Positions 46,769 to 60,792 are shown, counted from the first letter of the stretch. The stretch: DNA of 64,000 nucleotides from Zygaena filipendulae (GCA_907165275.2 OU015650.1:12430001-12494000); one strand, 5' to 3'. The notes: generated by a model not told the origin, from the sequence alone. Program-made: numbers and translations.

Positions 46769-47209
46769 TGCAAATAAAAAACGATCGCCAATTTAGTTGA
46801 AGGATAAACCTGTGACATGAAAACAAATTGAACCGTCGCGTCGGTCAGCCTGGTACAGTCGAAGTCAAAACTAGCACAAACATTACTAAAGTTACCATGT
46901 GACTAACAGAGTTACATCTTTACGTACGACGTATATGTAGGTGCGTGTGATTGTGATCGATCGTGTAACTTTTGAACGACAGGAATATTTCTAAAAAACT
47001 AATTCATAGTTCTGTACAGTCTACACAATCAAATAATGTATTTTTTTACGATTATAATATCGTCATTCGTCACATATTGTACCAACAATATTTGAAATTA
47101 ACACTATCAAATATGACCTCAAAGTTGGTAACTAAGCCACCAATTTTAAAACTTGGAAACTTTTATTGGTTTAAATCTTAATTACTTAGTAAAAAAATAA
47201 ATTTGATTA

Positions 47210-47272
47210 TATTTTGAATTCCCGGGGGAACTCCGAAATTAACGCGAGTGCAAACCTCGAGGATCAGCTAGT
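47210..47272 (-). repeat. Head remnant of a GC-headed repeat
   Basis: Inverted: GAATTCCCGGGGGAACTCCG to GAGGATCAGCTAGTC. Confidence 0.6.
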
Positions 47273-47276
47273 CTTT

Positions 47277-47754
47277 CCCTGTTTTCCAATTACAGAGCAT
47301 AATAGAGCATAATGCGACTCAGTGGCGCAAGGCTAGTTTCCTAAATTTTTTTTTTTAGTCCGTTTTGTAGATTATTAAAAAATATTGGACACGTATTTTT
47401 TTATTTTTTATGTAACCAAAAAATAACGGAGATATATCAAGTCGAAATTTCACATGACGTCACGCCTCGCTACAGTTTGTTCGCACGTTATAGCGAGCTG
47501 TGACATCACGAGTCCCCCACCCTAAACTTTAATGCGCTTTATCTATGCATATTTCCATTATTTTAAAAAAGCAAAAAATACGTGTCTTTTATTTTTTTAT
47601 TATCTAACTTACGGACTAAATAGAATTTCGATTTTTTTACCCAGGAAACTAGCCTATTGTGCTAATGCTTTCATACTAATTGCCGTAGTTGAAACATTCA
47701 ACGTTGAGCATTATGCCGCATAATGTGCTTTAGTGCTGTAATTGGAAAACAGGG
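47277..47754. mobile_element. Compound palindrome: CCCTGTTTTCCAATTACAG element with AGTCCGTC core at its centre
   Basis: The outer ends CCCTGTTTTCCAATTACAG and CTGTAATTGGAAAACAGGG are perfect complements, and inner parts of the arms also pair (GAGCATAATGCG / GCATTATGC, AGGCTAGTTTCC / GGAAACTAGCCT). The centre, 47357-47617, is copy 4 of the AGTCCGTC family. Two palindromic elements are therefore nested concentrically. Confidence 0.8.
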
Positions 47755-47779
47755 TTTATATAGCAGCTTGTATTAATAT

Positions 47780-47975
47780 TAAAAAGAAGGTTTGATTTTT
47801 TGTTTGTTTGTTTATTAAGATTTAACTCAAAAAATACTGGTCCGTCTACGAAAATTCTTTCACCATTAGAATGTCACATTATCCCTGAGTAACATAGGCT
47901 ATATTGTAACCCGGAATTCCCGCGGGGACTCTGAAAATAACGCGTGTGAAACCGCTAACCTAACCAGCTAGCTAA
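47780..47975 (-). repeat. GC-headed repeat, 'TTGTTTGTTTATTAAGATTTAACTC' body
   Basis: Inverted, ending GTGAAACCGCTAACC then AGCTAGCT. The same body occurs at 61757-61965. Confidence 0.7.
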
Positions 47976-48045
47976 TAAAAGAAGAAGTGTTAAGCGCGTA
48001 CCGTGGCGCGTGGAGGCGGCGTGGCGGCACCGCCTACTCCGCAGC

Positions 48046-50331
<2,286 letters not shown>

Positions 50332-50470
50332 GGCTACGAGCTCGCCTCAACCGCACAACTGGAATCCGAGAGGAAATAACATTAGGATCTAGTTGCAGAT
50401 TTATACGTCCGCAATTTCCAACAAACAAGAAACGTTTTTTCTCAAAAATACATGATGATACATACTGAAT

Positions 50471-50745
50471 GGCGCATTAGGTCACCATGTCTACCCGCTA
50501 ATCAAGAGGTTCCGGCCTCCGGGTTCGATTCCCGGTGGGGATGGACTTTGTGTGATGAACACAGGGTTCCATTTTTCAGTCTGGGTGTGTATTTATTATA
50601 TTTATATTATAATATAATATGTAATAATAATATGTAGTATACATATACTACGTTTGCTTGGTTTCCACGACACAAGCTTATAGCTTAGTGTGGGATCAAG
50701 TATAGATCTGTGTGTTGTGAAGTGGATTATTATTATTTTTATTTC
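50471..50745 (+). mobile_element. tRNA-derived SINE
   Basis: GGTTCCGGCCTCCGGGTTCG then ATTCCCGG gives a clear B box with paired arms. The body continues through GTGTGATGAACACAGGGTTC and CACAAGCTTATAGCTTAGTG and ends in an ATT-rich tail. The A box is degenerate. It is upstream of Arf6 on the opposite strand. Confidence 0.65.
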
Positions 50746-50902
50746 AAAGATGAAACGTAATTTGTTGTGTTTTCTTTACACAGATTCGACACAATTTTAA
50801 TGCACTAACTCTTATCTATTCTTAACTGATACGTATAAGAAGCTACCCTACCAGTGAGACTTGCACTTTATTGTCCTTTGATACAGTGCCAGTTTTATAG
50901 TC

Positions 50903-51085
50903 AACTAGCTGTTCCCCGCGGTTTCACCCACGATAATTTTGAAGTTTAAATATCCTATGTCCTCTTCTGTAGCCCTGGCAACTTGTATGCAAAATTTCAC
51001 GGTGATCGGTTGAGTCGGACACACTTGAAAGCGTAACAAACAAACAAATAAACAAACACACTTTCGGATTTATAATAGTAAGGAT
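50903..51085 (+). repeat. 'AACAAACAAACTCAC' subfamily
   Basis: The head CTAGCTGTTCCCCGCGGTTT is cut short, with a body ending AACACACTTTCGGATTTATA. Confidence 0.75.
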
Positions 51086-51681
51086 AATAGATACCAGAAT
51101 AGTGATTTTTCACCGCATAGGGCTAGAATCAAGTTGTTATGGGCAATCGTAGTCTTGAAGTTATTTTTCAGCTGAGTATTGTTTGTTGCACCAGCACTAC
51201 ACCACGGTGCTCAGCTGTTTATTTATTTTTTATTTAAAGAACTTAATTGCACTTTATTGTCCAAAAGGCGGACCTAATGCTGTTATTTTTTTAAACTCAA
51301 TCTTTTCTTGCGGTGATGGTTGGGGAAATGGGATTATTATTTATTACATAACCTGTTGACAGTTTTGTTTACGGCAAAGTGCCAACTTTAGTCTCCATTT
51401 TTAAATTAATTTTATATTTCGTAAGAATAATTGAAGAAACTTCAATGATTTAGATTTTAATACATGAGTATTGAATTCTGTTTGATTCACTTAGCCAATG
51501 CAAATTAAGTAATAGTATACTGCAATCCATTTTGTCACTGTACAATAACTGTAGCAGCATGACTATAGAAGTTGTAAAGCTTAGAATTAAATTAGCCACG
51601 AAGGCATTTCAGACTGTCCGAAATACTTGTATCTTGGGCAAGTGTTTGTGATAACTTATTCATAATATTTCGTAAACTTAC

Positions 51682-51921
51682 CTGGGATGTCTCAAAGAAA
51701 AAGAAAATGCCTGTAACGGTAAAAGTTGAAGGAGTTGGCAAGGATTGGAGAAGATTCCTTAGGATAAAGCCGACTTTATGATTGAAGTGCATACATACTT
51801 CGAAGGTCGTGTATGTAAATTTCACAGAGGACAGACAAAATTCATGTTCGACGACGAAATTTTTGTATTGAAATAAACGAACACCTTTAGAGGTACATAT
51901 TAGTTTTATTTTAAAATACAT
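51682..51921 (-). other. Possible 5' noncoding exon upstream of Arf6
   Basis: A 109-codon frame is open on the minus strand to 51592, but its residues look random. A very good donor, CCCAG|GTAAGTTTACG, follows 51682. This position and strand would suit an Arf6 5'UTR exon ending at 51682. There is no independent evidence of transcription. Confidence 0.25.
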
Positions 51922-52079
51922 TCAATACATTCTTTTTAAAGTCTTTGCCTTCTGCGTTTTTCTCGAGAGCTGGCCGGCTCTTGAGATACATATAAAATTG
52001 AAGTGTCTGTTTGTAATTACAAATTAACATCTTTTTACTATTTAGCATACACTACTTACATAAAAAAATCATTTTTTTT

Positions 52080-52170
52080 CTGTCTGTTTGTTCCGGGTTA
52101 TCTCTGAAAGGGCTGGACTAATTTTAACGGTACTTACACTGGCAGATAGCTGATGTTATAAGGAGTAAAA
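52080..52170 (-). repeat. 'GCCGGAACAAACAGACAG' subfamily body only, inverted
   Basis: CTGTCTGTTTGTTCCGGG to GGCAGATAGCTGATGTTATA. Confidence 0.6.
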
Positions 52171-52246
52171 AGGTAATAATTACGGACCTAAGTAGGAAGT
52201 AAAGCTTCGATCCAGGTCCAGGATACCACCCATACATATACCTACC

Positions 52247-52435
52247 CTACCAGTCCCCGCAGCGCAGGACAGAATCCCGATTGGTGCTAAACAAGCCTAT
52301 GGGTCTATCGTGGTGTTCGTCAATTAACTTTCTCATAGCAAATGTAGACCAACGACCCACTTGCCGGTAAGTGGTCGCCGGCATTTGCGTCGCTAATGGT
52401 CGTCTATCATAGAACCAGTGACGAATAGGCGGCAT
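52247..52435 (-). CDS. Uncharacterised 62-codon ORF, coding status doubtful
   Basis: Starts MPPIRHWFYDRRPLATQMPA, ends NRDSVLRCGDW. Balanced composition with Trp, Cys and few low-complexity runs sets it apart from the other short frames around it, and third positions are not AT-saturated. No splice context or known family is evident. It could be a fragment of a decayed gene or transposon protein. Confidence 0.25.
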   Translation of the reverse strand: MPPIRHWFYDRRPLATQMPATTYRQVGRWSTFAMRKLIDEHHDRPIGLFSTNRDSVLRCGDW

Positions 52436-52639
52436 AATTGATGAGCCAAAGTCATATTCGGTGAGAAAAAAAATAACAATTCATTCATAAAATTAACTTG
52501 TTTCCGAAGCGGTAGGTGAACCTCCAAATGCAAAATCTACATTCTAAGTACCTACAATCTTAACAATCAGTCGTTTTATCCGTCTATCTATACTAGTTGT
52601 TACTTTTCATGACTTAATTATACAATCGATCATCACGAA

Positions 52640-52850
52640 ATTTCGCATACACGTTGTCAGGGGTACAAAAATGGACATACATATATAGGATCCGAAATTA
52701 TCGCGGGTGAATGCGAAGCACAGCTAGTATCTTTTTCTGTCCCCATGACAACTTGTATTTCATGATGATAATATTATATTAAATAGTTAAGGAGTGAAAG
52801 CATAACAAACGAACAAACTCTCATTCGCAATTATAGTATTGAGGATTTTC
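52640..52850 (+). repeat. Two fragments of GC-headed repeats in opposite orientation
   Basis: 52640-52730 carries an inverted head (ATTATCGCGGGTGAATGCGA, CACAGCTAGTA). 52735-52850 is a direct 'AACAAACAAACTCAC' body. Confidence 0.55.
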
Positions 52851-52991
52851 CATGTTTGCAGTTTTATTTACTTACTTACCTAGGTACATGTAATATAGAA
52901 ATTAGTATTTTTGAAAAAATAATAATTAACTGTTGTTTGTTGAATCGAATTCTTAACGGAATTGTCTTTTATAATTGCCTCACTAAAAACA

Positions 52992-53211
52992 GCGGGGATA
53001 GCCAAGTTTACATTCTACAATCGTTAATGCATAGAAAACTAGAATAGAAAACTTTGGTCAGCCAATCAAAACTCTAGCTTTACGTGACCACTTGAAAACT
53101 TGAGTTTTGATTGGCTGACCAAGTGACATGAAGATTCGTTATTTATGTTTTTTATGCGTTGTAGAATGTAGAATGTTTATGATTGTAGAATGTCAACTTG
53201 GCTAACCCCGC
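52992..53211. mobile_element. MITE with GCGGGG.TAGCCAAGTT ends
   Basis: Ends GCGGGGATAGCCAAGTTTAC and TGTCAACTTGGCTAACCCCG plus C pair, and the centre has TTGGTCAGCCAATCAAAACT against GTTTTGATTGGCTGACCAA. It shares its ends with 29829-30037. Confidence 0.8.
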
Positions 53212-53864
53212 AGATTCGATACTTATCCTCATTACTGAGCATTACTATTGAAAATCGCTCGTTCTCCTATTTATAAATAACATTAATATTAATACGCAAT
53301 GTACTTCGTTATCTTGCATAATAAATATCGTCCTACAAGCAACACCTACATCCACGACTGGCGCCCTAGATACACGGAAATAGCCTATAAATAGATGCGA
53401 TCTGACAGGAAAACTATCAAGTGGGGAAACAGAATCAAAGTCAACTTTTTACAGATAGGTGCCTACTTATTAGTTTTCTTCTTTTTCTTTTTTATTTATA
53501 TAGCAACGTTTAAAACCAATGTGCCAATAACGACGTGTGACTTGATGGACACAACAATGGCCAATGCGAATGATTTATCTAAGTAGCTACTCGAGATTTA
53601 CTTTGAAATCTTATGGAGAAAAAAAAACCCGCAAAATATTTATACAAATAAAAAAATTGTAGTCAATATTTACATACATACGTAGCTACTATAAGCATGC
53701 CATGAACATACAACACTAGTTTAGTTGCGTTTTCTATCTACCAAAATCATCAACACATAACCCTAACAAGCTGAAATAACACGAACGAATAGGTATAAAA
53801 CCAAATTGGTAGAACATCTACTACGCCTACACCTATTATAAGATGACTGATGATTTGATTATTT

Positions 53865-53938
53865 AACTAGGCTTAGGTCAAAGGAAAATAATGAAGAGTT
53901 GCCCCTCTCAGTTATTTTCCTCCGACCTAAGCCCAGTT
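53865..53938. other. 74-bp hairpin, pre-miRNA-sized
   Basis: AACTAGGCTTAGGTCAAAGG with AAAATAA opposes TTATTTTCCTCCGACCTAAG with CCCAGTT, around a ~20-base loop. About 25 of 28 stem positions pair. It could be a very small transposon-derived palindrome or a small-RNA precursor. Confidence 0.5.
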
Positions 53939-54059
53939 ACTTTTGTTCTTACGACTTGCGGTTTCGTAAAATGATTGTTGTGGTTTTGCAATTTATTATG
54001 TCCAGAAAATACATTACGTAGTTGGTATAGCTTGATCATACAATTTATATAATACTAAC

Positions 54060-54420
54060 TGACCCGCGCCGATTCACCCGCGGTAATTTCGGAATACTCG
54101 CGGGAATTCCGGGACAAAAGTACCCTATATCACTCTAGTCTGAATCAAAGTAGCTCCCTATTAGTGAAAGAATTTTCAAAATCGGTCCAGTAGATCTAGA
54201 GATAGTTGTGCCGCCGTAGTTTTACCCTCGGGAAATTCGGAGTTCCCGCGGAAATTCCGAAATAAAAAGTACACTCAGGATCACTGCAGCTTCCTATAGG
54301 TGAAAGAATTTTCAAAATCGGTTCAGTAGATCCAGAGATTACCCCCTACAACGTTACAAACTCACAAACTCACAAACCCACAAACTCACAAACTTTTTCT
54401 CTTTATAATATTAGTATAGA
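54060..54420 (+). repeat. Two GC-headed repeats sharing a 'CACAAACTCACAAAC' tail
   Basis: Two heads (GGAATACTCGCGGGAATTCC, GGAGTTCCCGCGGAAATTCC), each with GTGAAAGAATTTTCAAAATC, then a tail of CACAAACT units and TTTATAATATTAGTATAGAT. Confidence 0.75.
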
Positions 54421-54642
54421 TACATAATATCTAAAAAAATATTACATAATATCTAATATTATATAATAAAAAATGGTCTATTTGCACGCACATCACGAAA
54501 ACACGAAGTACCGAATTGATTTCAATGATATTGGAATAAAGATACTTTCCAATCCTTCGGAAAATCAAACAAATCTCGAAGGAAATCTCTAAATTGATTG
54601 GCGTGGGTGAAAAAAACACGGACAATGGCTGGTTATTATTAA

Positions 54643-54800
54643 CTAGCTGTGCCCCGCGGTTTCACCCGCGTGAGCAACTATTTTTTTCTAAATAAAAGTA
54701 GCCTAAGTTACTTCTCATTACATCAGCTATCTGCCAGTGGAAGTCCCGTTAAAATCGGTCCAGCTGTGTCAGAGAATAGCCGGACCAAACAGACAGACAG
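54643..54800 (+). repeat. 'GCCGGAACAAACAGACAG' subfamily
   Basis: CTAGCTGTGCCCCGCGGTTT, short head, CATCAGCTATCTGCCAGTGG, AGACAGACAGAG end. Confidence 0.8.
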
Positions 54801-56276
54801 AGAAAAGTCTTAAAAATTGTTTTTTTTTTAATGTAAGTACAGTACATACTTTCATATGCATTTAGTGAAAAACTGATAATTTCTTAGAATTAATTACAAA
54901 CAGACTCTTCAATTTTATTTATATGTATAGATATAGATGTATAGATAAGTATTTGTGAAATTCACGATCTAATAAGTTGGCGTGTTTTGGGTAATTTATC
55001 GAACTAAGCCTACTGCGAATTTTATAGGTTATAGGTTATAGGTATAGGTTATAACCTTAGTTTAATTAAATTTAATGATTCATATAGTGCAAACCGACAA
55101 CTGATTATGTTCCTTTACACTTAATTAAAATAGTGTACACAATTTCCCCGTGGCAAAATCGATAACCGAAAGTTATTTTAAGCATCGTTATGAGGTAAGC
55201 GTGATACGAGATTACACGGAGTTGACGAGGGGATCGTTACGGGTCGAAAAGAAATTTTTCCGTTATAAAGTAACGTATAACGGCGAACGTCGAGTACTAT
55301 CATCGTCGCACTTGAATTTATGAGGAATGGTGCTCGAAACTCTCCTGACAGATATTTATTTATATTTAACAAAAACAGAAGAGAGTCAAAATAGAGTATT
55401 TCATCTTTGCATACCAAGAAAGCGAGTATACAGACTAGAGTTTACCTAAACCATTGGCAGGGTATTGCCCAGCTTATGATTGTGGGGATTAAATACATCG
55501 CTCGAATCGTTTAAAAATACTGTAGGTTTAAAAAAGTTAGCAGATTATCTAATAACGCATTTGCCATACAAAATATCTATCAAGGTCATCTGTGTATGTA
55601 TATTGTTTAAATTTTATTATAATATACACGTACATTATATTTACGTACACATCATCAACTTTTTTCTCAACAATCAATGAAAAGCACTTGAGCTTACGAA
55701 TGCAATAGAAAAATTATCTCTTAGACATAGACATAGACATGGGGAGTAGTACATAGTACATCTTACATCATGGGTACATCATTTGCCAATCATATACACT
55801 TATAAAGTGTGAATGAAATAACATAACGAAGTTAAATACCTACTACAATACTTTGGATCGATATAATATGAAAACTCGTACGGCGGCAGCGTGAGGAACT
55901 GTCATTAGGGATATATAGGTACTAGTAGTAGGTAAAACTGATGTTGCCAGCGAGCGGTTCAATATATAAACAAGGAGTCCCAATAGCGAATTGGCTCAAC
56001 TCCGCCCGACACGATACATCCTGATATTATAGCCGCGAAACGGAAGAAAGGGACGCGTTAAACAACGACGACGAATCATAAAAAGCGTTTCAAAGGGGAA
56101 TCGTGGTGGAAACATATCGACGATCTATCGTCCGAGCTGACATGTGAATCATATCAGGGTCTTTAGAGAAAGCAAACCAAGGGAACAAGTAACATGAAGA
56201 CAAGTATATGTTTGTGTTTATTGGGGAATTGATTGACTGACATTGAAGAAGACACATTCTACCACTCTCGAGTCTA

Positions 56277-56516
56277 ACCGCCGCACTCAGAGTCGACTTT
56301 AATGATTACTTAGTTAAGTATAGTTTTTTTAAAACAAAACTGCCGCAATCAGAGACGTTCAGTAAATTAATGTTAATTGGCATTTAATGAGATGTAACTT
56401 AATTAGTTAAATGCTAATTAACATTAATTTATTAAACTTGTCTGATTGCGGCAGTTTTGTTTTAAAAATCTATACTTAACTAAGTAATCATTAAAGTCGA
56501 GTCTGAGTACGGCGGT
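56277..56516. mobile_element. Palindromic MITE (ACCGCCGCACTCAGAGTCGA family), self-nested form, second copy
   Basis: Nearly identical to 42494-42732 over 240 bp, including the inner palindrome, with only a few substitutions (for example TGCTAATTAACA for TGCCAATTAACA). The two copies are therefore recent. Flanked by TAA and TTA. Confidence 0.85.
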
Positions 56517-58389
56517 TAATGTAAGTTCTCGTTCTTTACTTGCCAGGACAATGAGCGAGGTGTTTTGAAAGAGAACCAACTGACTCTTGATTAACGTTTA
56601 TTTATAGGTACATAGGTACATTTATAGGTACATACAACAGCCTTTATAGTAATTAAAAAATATGAAAAAACAAATAAGTGAAAAATGAAAATTTTCAGTT
56701 TTACTTTTCATAATATTATGATTTTCAGTAGATTCGCGATTCGCCTCATACTATGGCTGTATACCTACTGTTTATAAGTATAATGTTCGATTTCAACATT
56801 TTACTCGTATAAATTGTTCCGACTATTTCCTGCAAAGATTACAGATACTAAACATCAGTGCTGACCGCTGACGCCGACATACATAGCAACAGCCGTTGGC
56901 GATTAAATAATCACACTAAACGCAAACAGATGACGTAATCGCCAGACGAGTGACGTTACAATTGTGTCGTGAACTGAAACAAGGAAGCCACCCTATAGAG
57001 TACTTAGAGAAGTGTTAGTTATAATTTATGTGAAGTCTAAGAGGCACCAAGTTAGGGCAGCTACGCTGGCTCACTAAATTAGTTACCCAAAGCGCAGACT
57101 AGTAAACTAGACGACATTGAAATAGTTTCTAACTGCATTTTAATACTATCTATGCATATAGTTGTACTTAGTTGTGTAATTAAGTCAACTATGAGGTCTA
57201 AGCACATACCATCAACCTCAACAAAATATGCATGTGCCAAATAAATATTTATAATATACCTACTTCAAAATCACTGTATGGAATTAAGTAATTTGTATAC
57301 CTTAGAGTAAAAAGTTTTCGGGTACTTAACTAAGAGCTCATCATTTGTCTACGTCCAGTTGAATAAACCCTTAAGGCCTCGTTTGATCCATCGAATTCAG
57401 GCTTCGTTCCCCGAGGGTCAACCGCCTATTTCGCTTAGATCCACGCGAACGGGCGTTAACCATTTCCAAACTATTTCCTTTATGTAGCCGATGATATCGA
57501 TAGAACCTTGTGGGTTTTTTTATTTGATTTGATGAATTGTTTCAAATTATGTTGCACCTTCTCACAAAATAGTTGCATTATGCCACACAATGGAAAGGAA
57601 TTGATGTACCCTATATCTCCTAGGTCTAGGATATTTCTAGAAAAGTCACAAATTATCTGGAAAACTTCAATCAGACACATAAAACTATAGATACCAGCAA
57701 CATCGGCATATACCCGTGCAAAATCTATTTGCTTGCTTAAAGAAACTGTTTAGCGTTTGAACGTGTATTGTTTATAGTTTCCTGATACTTTATTACCACT
57801 GTCTTTGAACACTGCGCGGATTCTTCAGATTATTCAAACAAAACGTTTTAAATTGGTTCTATTTTCCATTTCCAGTTTGAATTCGGATTTGATTATTCTT
57901 CAAAATACGCGAATTGTTTGACGCGTTGTCGGGTATGGCGGAGAACAATTTTTAATTTTAATTAACACACTTGTTTAAAGATTAATTGAAAACCAAGAAA
58001 AAAAAATCTAAAATCGTGATTATCTTCAATTTTGACTCACGATTCACGGCAACGCGAACGGTAAAAGATGTAGTTCGCATTTGTGTGGTTAATAAAAAGA
58101 TAAGTTTTAGATATATGAAAACCAGTTTCTTTAAACGACGGTTCAAGCGAGCGGATGGTTGCTGCTGATGATAGGTATGTCACGGAAATCAAATATAATT
58201 ATATGACACGATAACGATTTGCTGCACTTTTTCACTAGCGGCTATTTTGGATTTTCTTTCATGATTTCTTTAATTATCATAAAAAACAATGTTATCAAAC
58301 AATAACAAAACTATGTAGGTAGTTTAAAAAAATTGAAAAAAAGTTACAACGAACTTAAATTTTATTAACGAAGGTAAGTTGAACTAAAA

Positions 58390-58615
58390 ACACTAGTTGT
58401 GCCCCGCGGTTTCACACGCGTTAATTTCAGAGTTCCCGCGGGAATTCCGGGATAAAAAGTAACCTATATGTTAATCTGATGTATAAGCTATATTATGTTA
58501 TATATTATGTTTCACTTAAATCCATCCAGTAGTTTTTGCGTGAAAGAGTAACAAACATCCATCCATCCATCCATACAGTCTTACAAATTTTCGCGTTTAT
58601 AATATTAGTAGGATA
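58390..58615 (+). repeat. GC-headed repeat, 'CATCCATCCATCCATACA' subfamily
   Basis: Complete unit from CTAGTTGTGCCCCGCGGTTT to CGCGTTTATAATATTAGTAG. Highly similar to 62673-62890. Confidence 0.85.
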
Positions 58616-59008
58616 TTATTAGGGTTGTCTTGAGAACTTTGTCATCAATTATTGAATAATAGTTACCGTCAGTATATCTTTTCGAATGATTATATCAAAA
58701 AAATAATTAAATATAAAGTATTCAAAGATAAATAAAAACATCATGGATTAAGGTGTAAACTTATATAATATTTTTTAATTTTTATAAATAATCGAATATT
58801 GTGTTAAATTAATATATTATTATGATGTGTATCTAATTAAGTAATTAGTCTTCGTACGTAGCCAACTAGTTAAGTTAAAAGAAAATTGATTCTTTCAAAG
58901 AAACCGGTTACGTAAAACTGGTTTCGTAGGTGGTCGAAGGGGAATAACTTTATGTATGAAAATATGTAAATAATTAAATATCTATATCTACAAAACTGAT
59001 TGACGAGT

Positions 59009-59068
59009 GACGCCCGGCTAGCTTTTGGCCGTGACTTTGAACGAAGTCACGGCCAAAAGCCGGCCGTC
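59009..59068. other. 60-bp GC-rich hairpin
   Basis: GGCTAGCTTTTGGCCGTGAC with TT opposes AAGTCACGGCCAAAAGCCGG around the loop TGAACG. It directly precedes a SINE-like element. Confidence 0.6.
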
Positions 59069-59084
59069 AATAAATTGACAGCAC

Positions 59085-59235
59085 CGGTTAGTCTAGCAAT
59101 TAGCGAAAGCTTCCACACCAGGTATCGCGAGTTTGATTCCTGCGTCAGGTTAAAGCAAGCTGTGTGTTGAGAATGAGCAAATATTGAGTTAGTGTGTTTA
59201 GTGTCATAAAAATATTTTATATTTACAAAAAAAGG
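59085..59235 (+). mobile_element. SINE-like element with degenerate tRNA promoter
   Basis: GCGAGTTTGATTCCTGCGTC resembles a B box, preceded by GGTTAGTCTAGCAATTAGCG (A-box-like) and followed by a body ending in an A-rich tail. Confidence 0.5.
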
Positions 59236-59279
59236 TATATAAGTAATATATATGTAAACAATAAGAGTATTATAACAGT

Positions 59280-59385
59280 TTACTGGCACCCAGTTTACTG
59301 GTTGTCCATTGCGATACAACGCGGCAACGCAGCAAGCATCGTGAGCACCTTTGCGCGGGGGGCTACAGGGGACGGGCTTTTGTAG
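59280..59385 (+). pseudogene. Possible LINE ORF fragment
   Basis: A short frame reading VYWLSIAIQRGNAASIVSTF, then ARGATGDGLL and stop, has a composition unlike its surroundings and recalls decayed insect retrotransposon ORFs. Weak evidence. Confidence 0.25.
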
Positions 59386-60792
59386 ACTAAGGACCTTGCT
59401 CGGACATACGACCCGTGTAGGATTATTATAGATTAGTATAGATAACTTAGTTGACACCATATTTTGATTTTTTTTTCGGTATTTAATAAATTAATAATTA
59501 TTACACAAATATTATTAAAAAGTAATATGTTCCTATTGTTGTAATCCTATAGATAGAGGGTTTCCTATATTCTAGCTTTGTAAATGTCATCGCGATCGCT
59601 TGGTGAAATTTATTGAAAAGAAGGGAGAGAACCACTGTGCAACGTATACTCAATTACTCACATAATATGAGGGGTGACCAACAAACAGTTGTATTATGTA
59701 CATATCTACTTTGCAATATATCTATGGTTTATCTATCTGCTTAATTACTACGACGTCACTATAGTAACAGAACATAAATATTAAATAACAAGCCCGTACC
59801 CCTGGTTTCACCTGCAGAAACAACAAGATACCCCTTTTATTTTTTGTGCCGGTATCACAAGTCCTAGATATAGTTAAATGGTAAACTGTTGTTCACATAT
59901 AACAGCAAATAGTGTACGGACAATGTGTTGTTTATATCTATAAAAAAATGATTTACGCTGCCTACATCATCGGTATCAAGTTTCATTTAAATCCGTTCAG
60001 TAGTTTCCGAGTGATGCATAGAAAACAGACCCGTTACAGCATGTTACCTACCATATTGTTATCTAAGCAATTATGTTCTATGATTATATTCAAACTTACC
60101 TCTTTTACCTATCATAAACTTAATAGGTACTAAGTAGGTAGATATATATCATTTAAGAAATTTTGCCCAAATTTTATGTTACTTACCACCGTTAAACTTC
60201 TAATATGTACTTACGTTGGAGAAATTTAATATATTCATTTTATAGGCGACTCTCGCTTATATTCTAAGTTTATCGCTCAAACAGTGTTATGTACAAAGTA
60301 ATAATCTTCGACTATAATCTACTATTTTAGAACTATAAAACAATCGGGTTTAAAAGAAATTCAATCGATTCTTCAGTCGTAAAGTAACTAGTAACCGATC
60401 GATTGGTTTACTTTGTTGGAGCTAAAATTAAAATCTCTATCGATCGATTTGGTTTATTCAATATTTTATTATACCTCCTCCGAAATGAATAACTCTATAG
60501 ATATTTTTGTTGTTGTTAACATTTTTAAATTAACATAGGTACCTACTACCTATAGACCACGGTATAGACAACAATACCGTAACGCGTCGTACATAATAAA
60601 ATAAAGACATATTATGTCTTCAGTTATTTCATGTATGAAATGTGACTAAATAATTAATACAAAGAGATGTATAACTGAGACGCCATCACAGAATAAAAAT
60701 AACTTGAAACACATTAATGTGATTCGGATTACCAAGACTACGTATTTTACTTATCTATGTATGTGACAAGTGTGACAGTGTATTATTCTACT

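Larger units (their letters stand above)
40700..48000. other. Intergenic stretch rich in palindromic elements
   Basis: No coding exon is supported. Besides the elements listed separately, 46380-46790 is less AT-rich and free of the repeat families (GACAGTGTGGGACACTGTGT, GGCGCGGCCGCAGC). It may be Arf6 3' sequence or a regulatory region. Confidence 0.45.

Noticed and set aside
53395..53586. 63-codon frame with a Phe-rich hydrophobic run
   Set aside because: The hydrophobic segment comes from a T-rich tract (TTTTCTTCTTTTTCTTTTTT). No family, splice context or conservation can be seen.
59047..59460. 137-codon open frame on the minus strand
   Set aside because: It runs through a SINE-like element and a possible LINE fragment, with no splice or start context.
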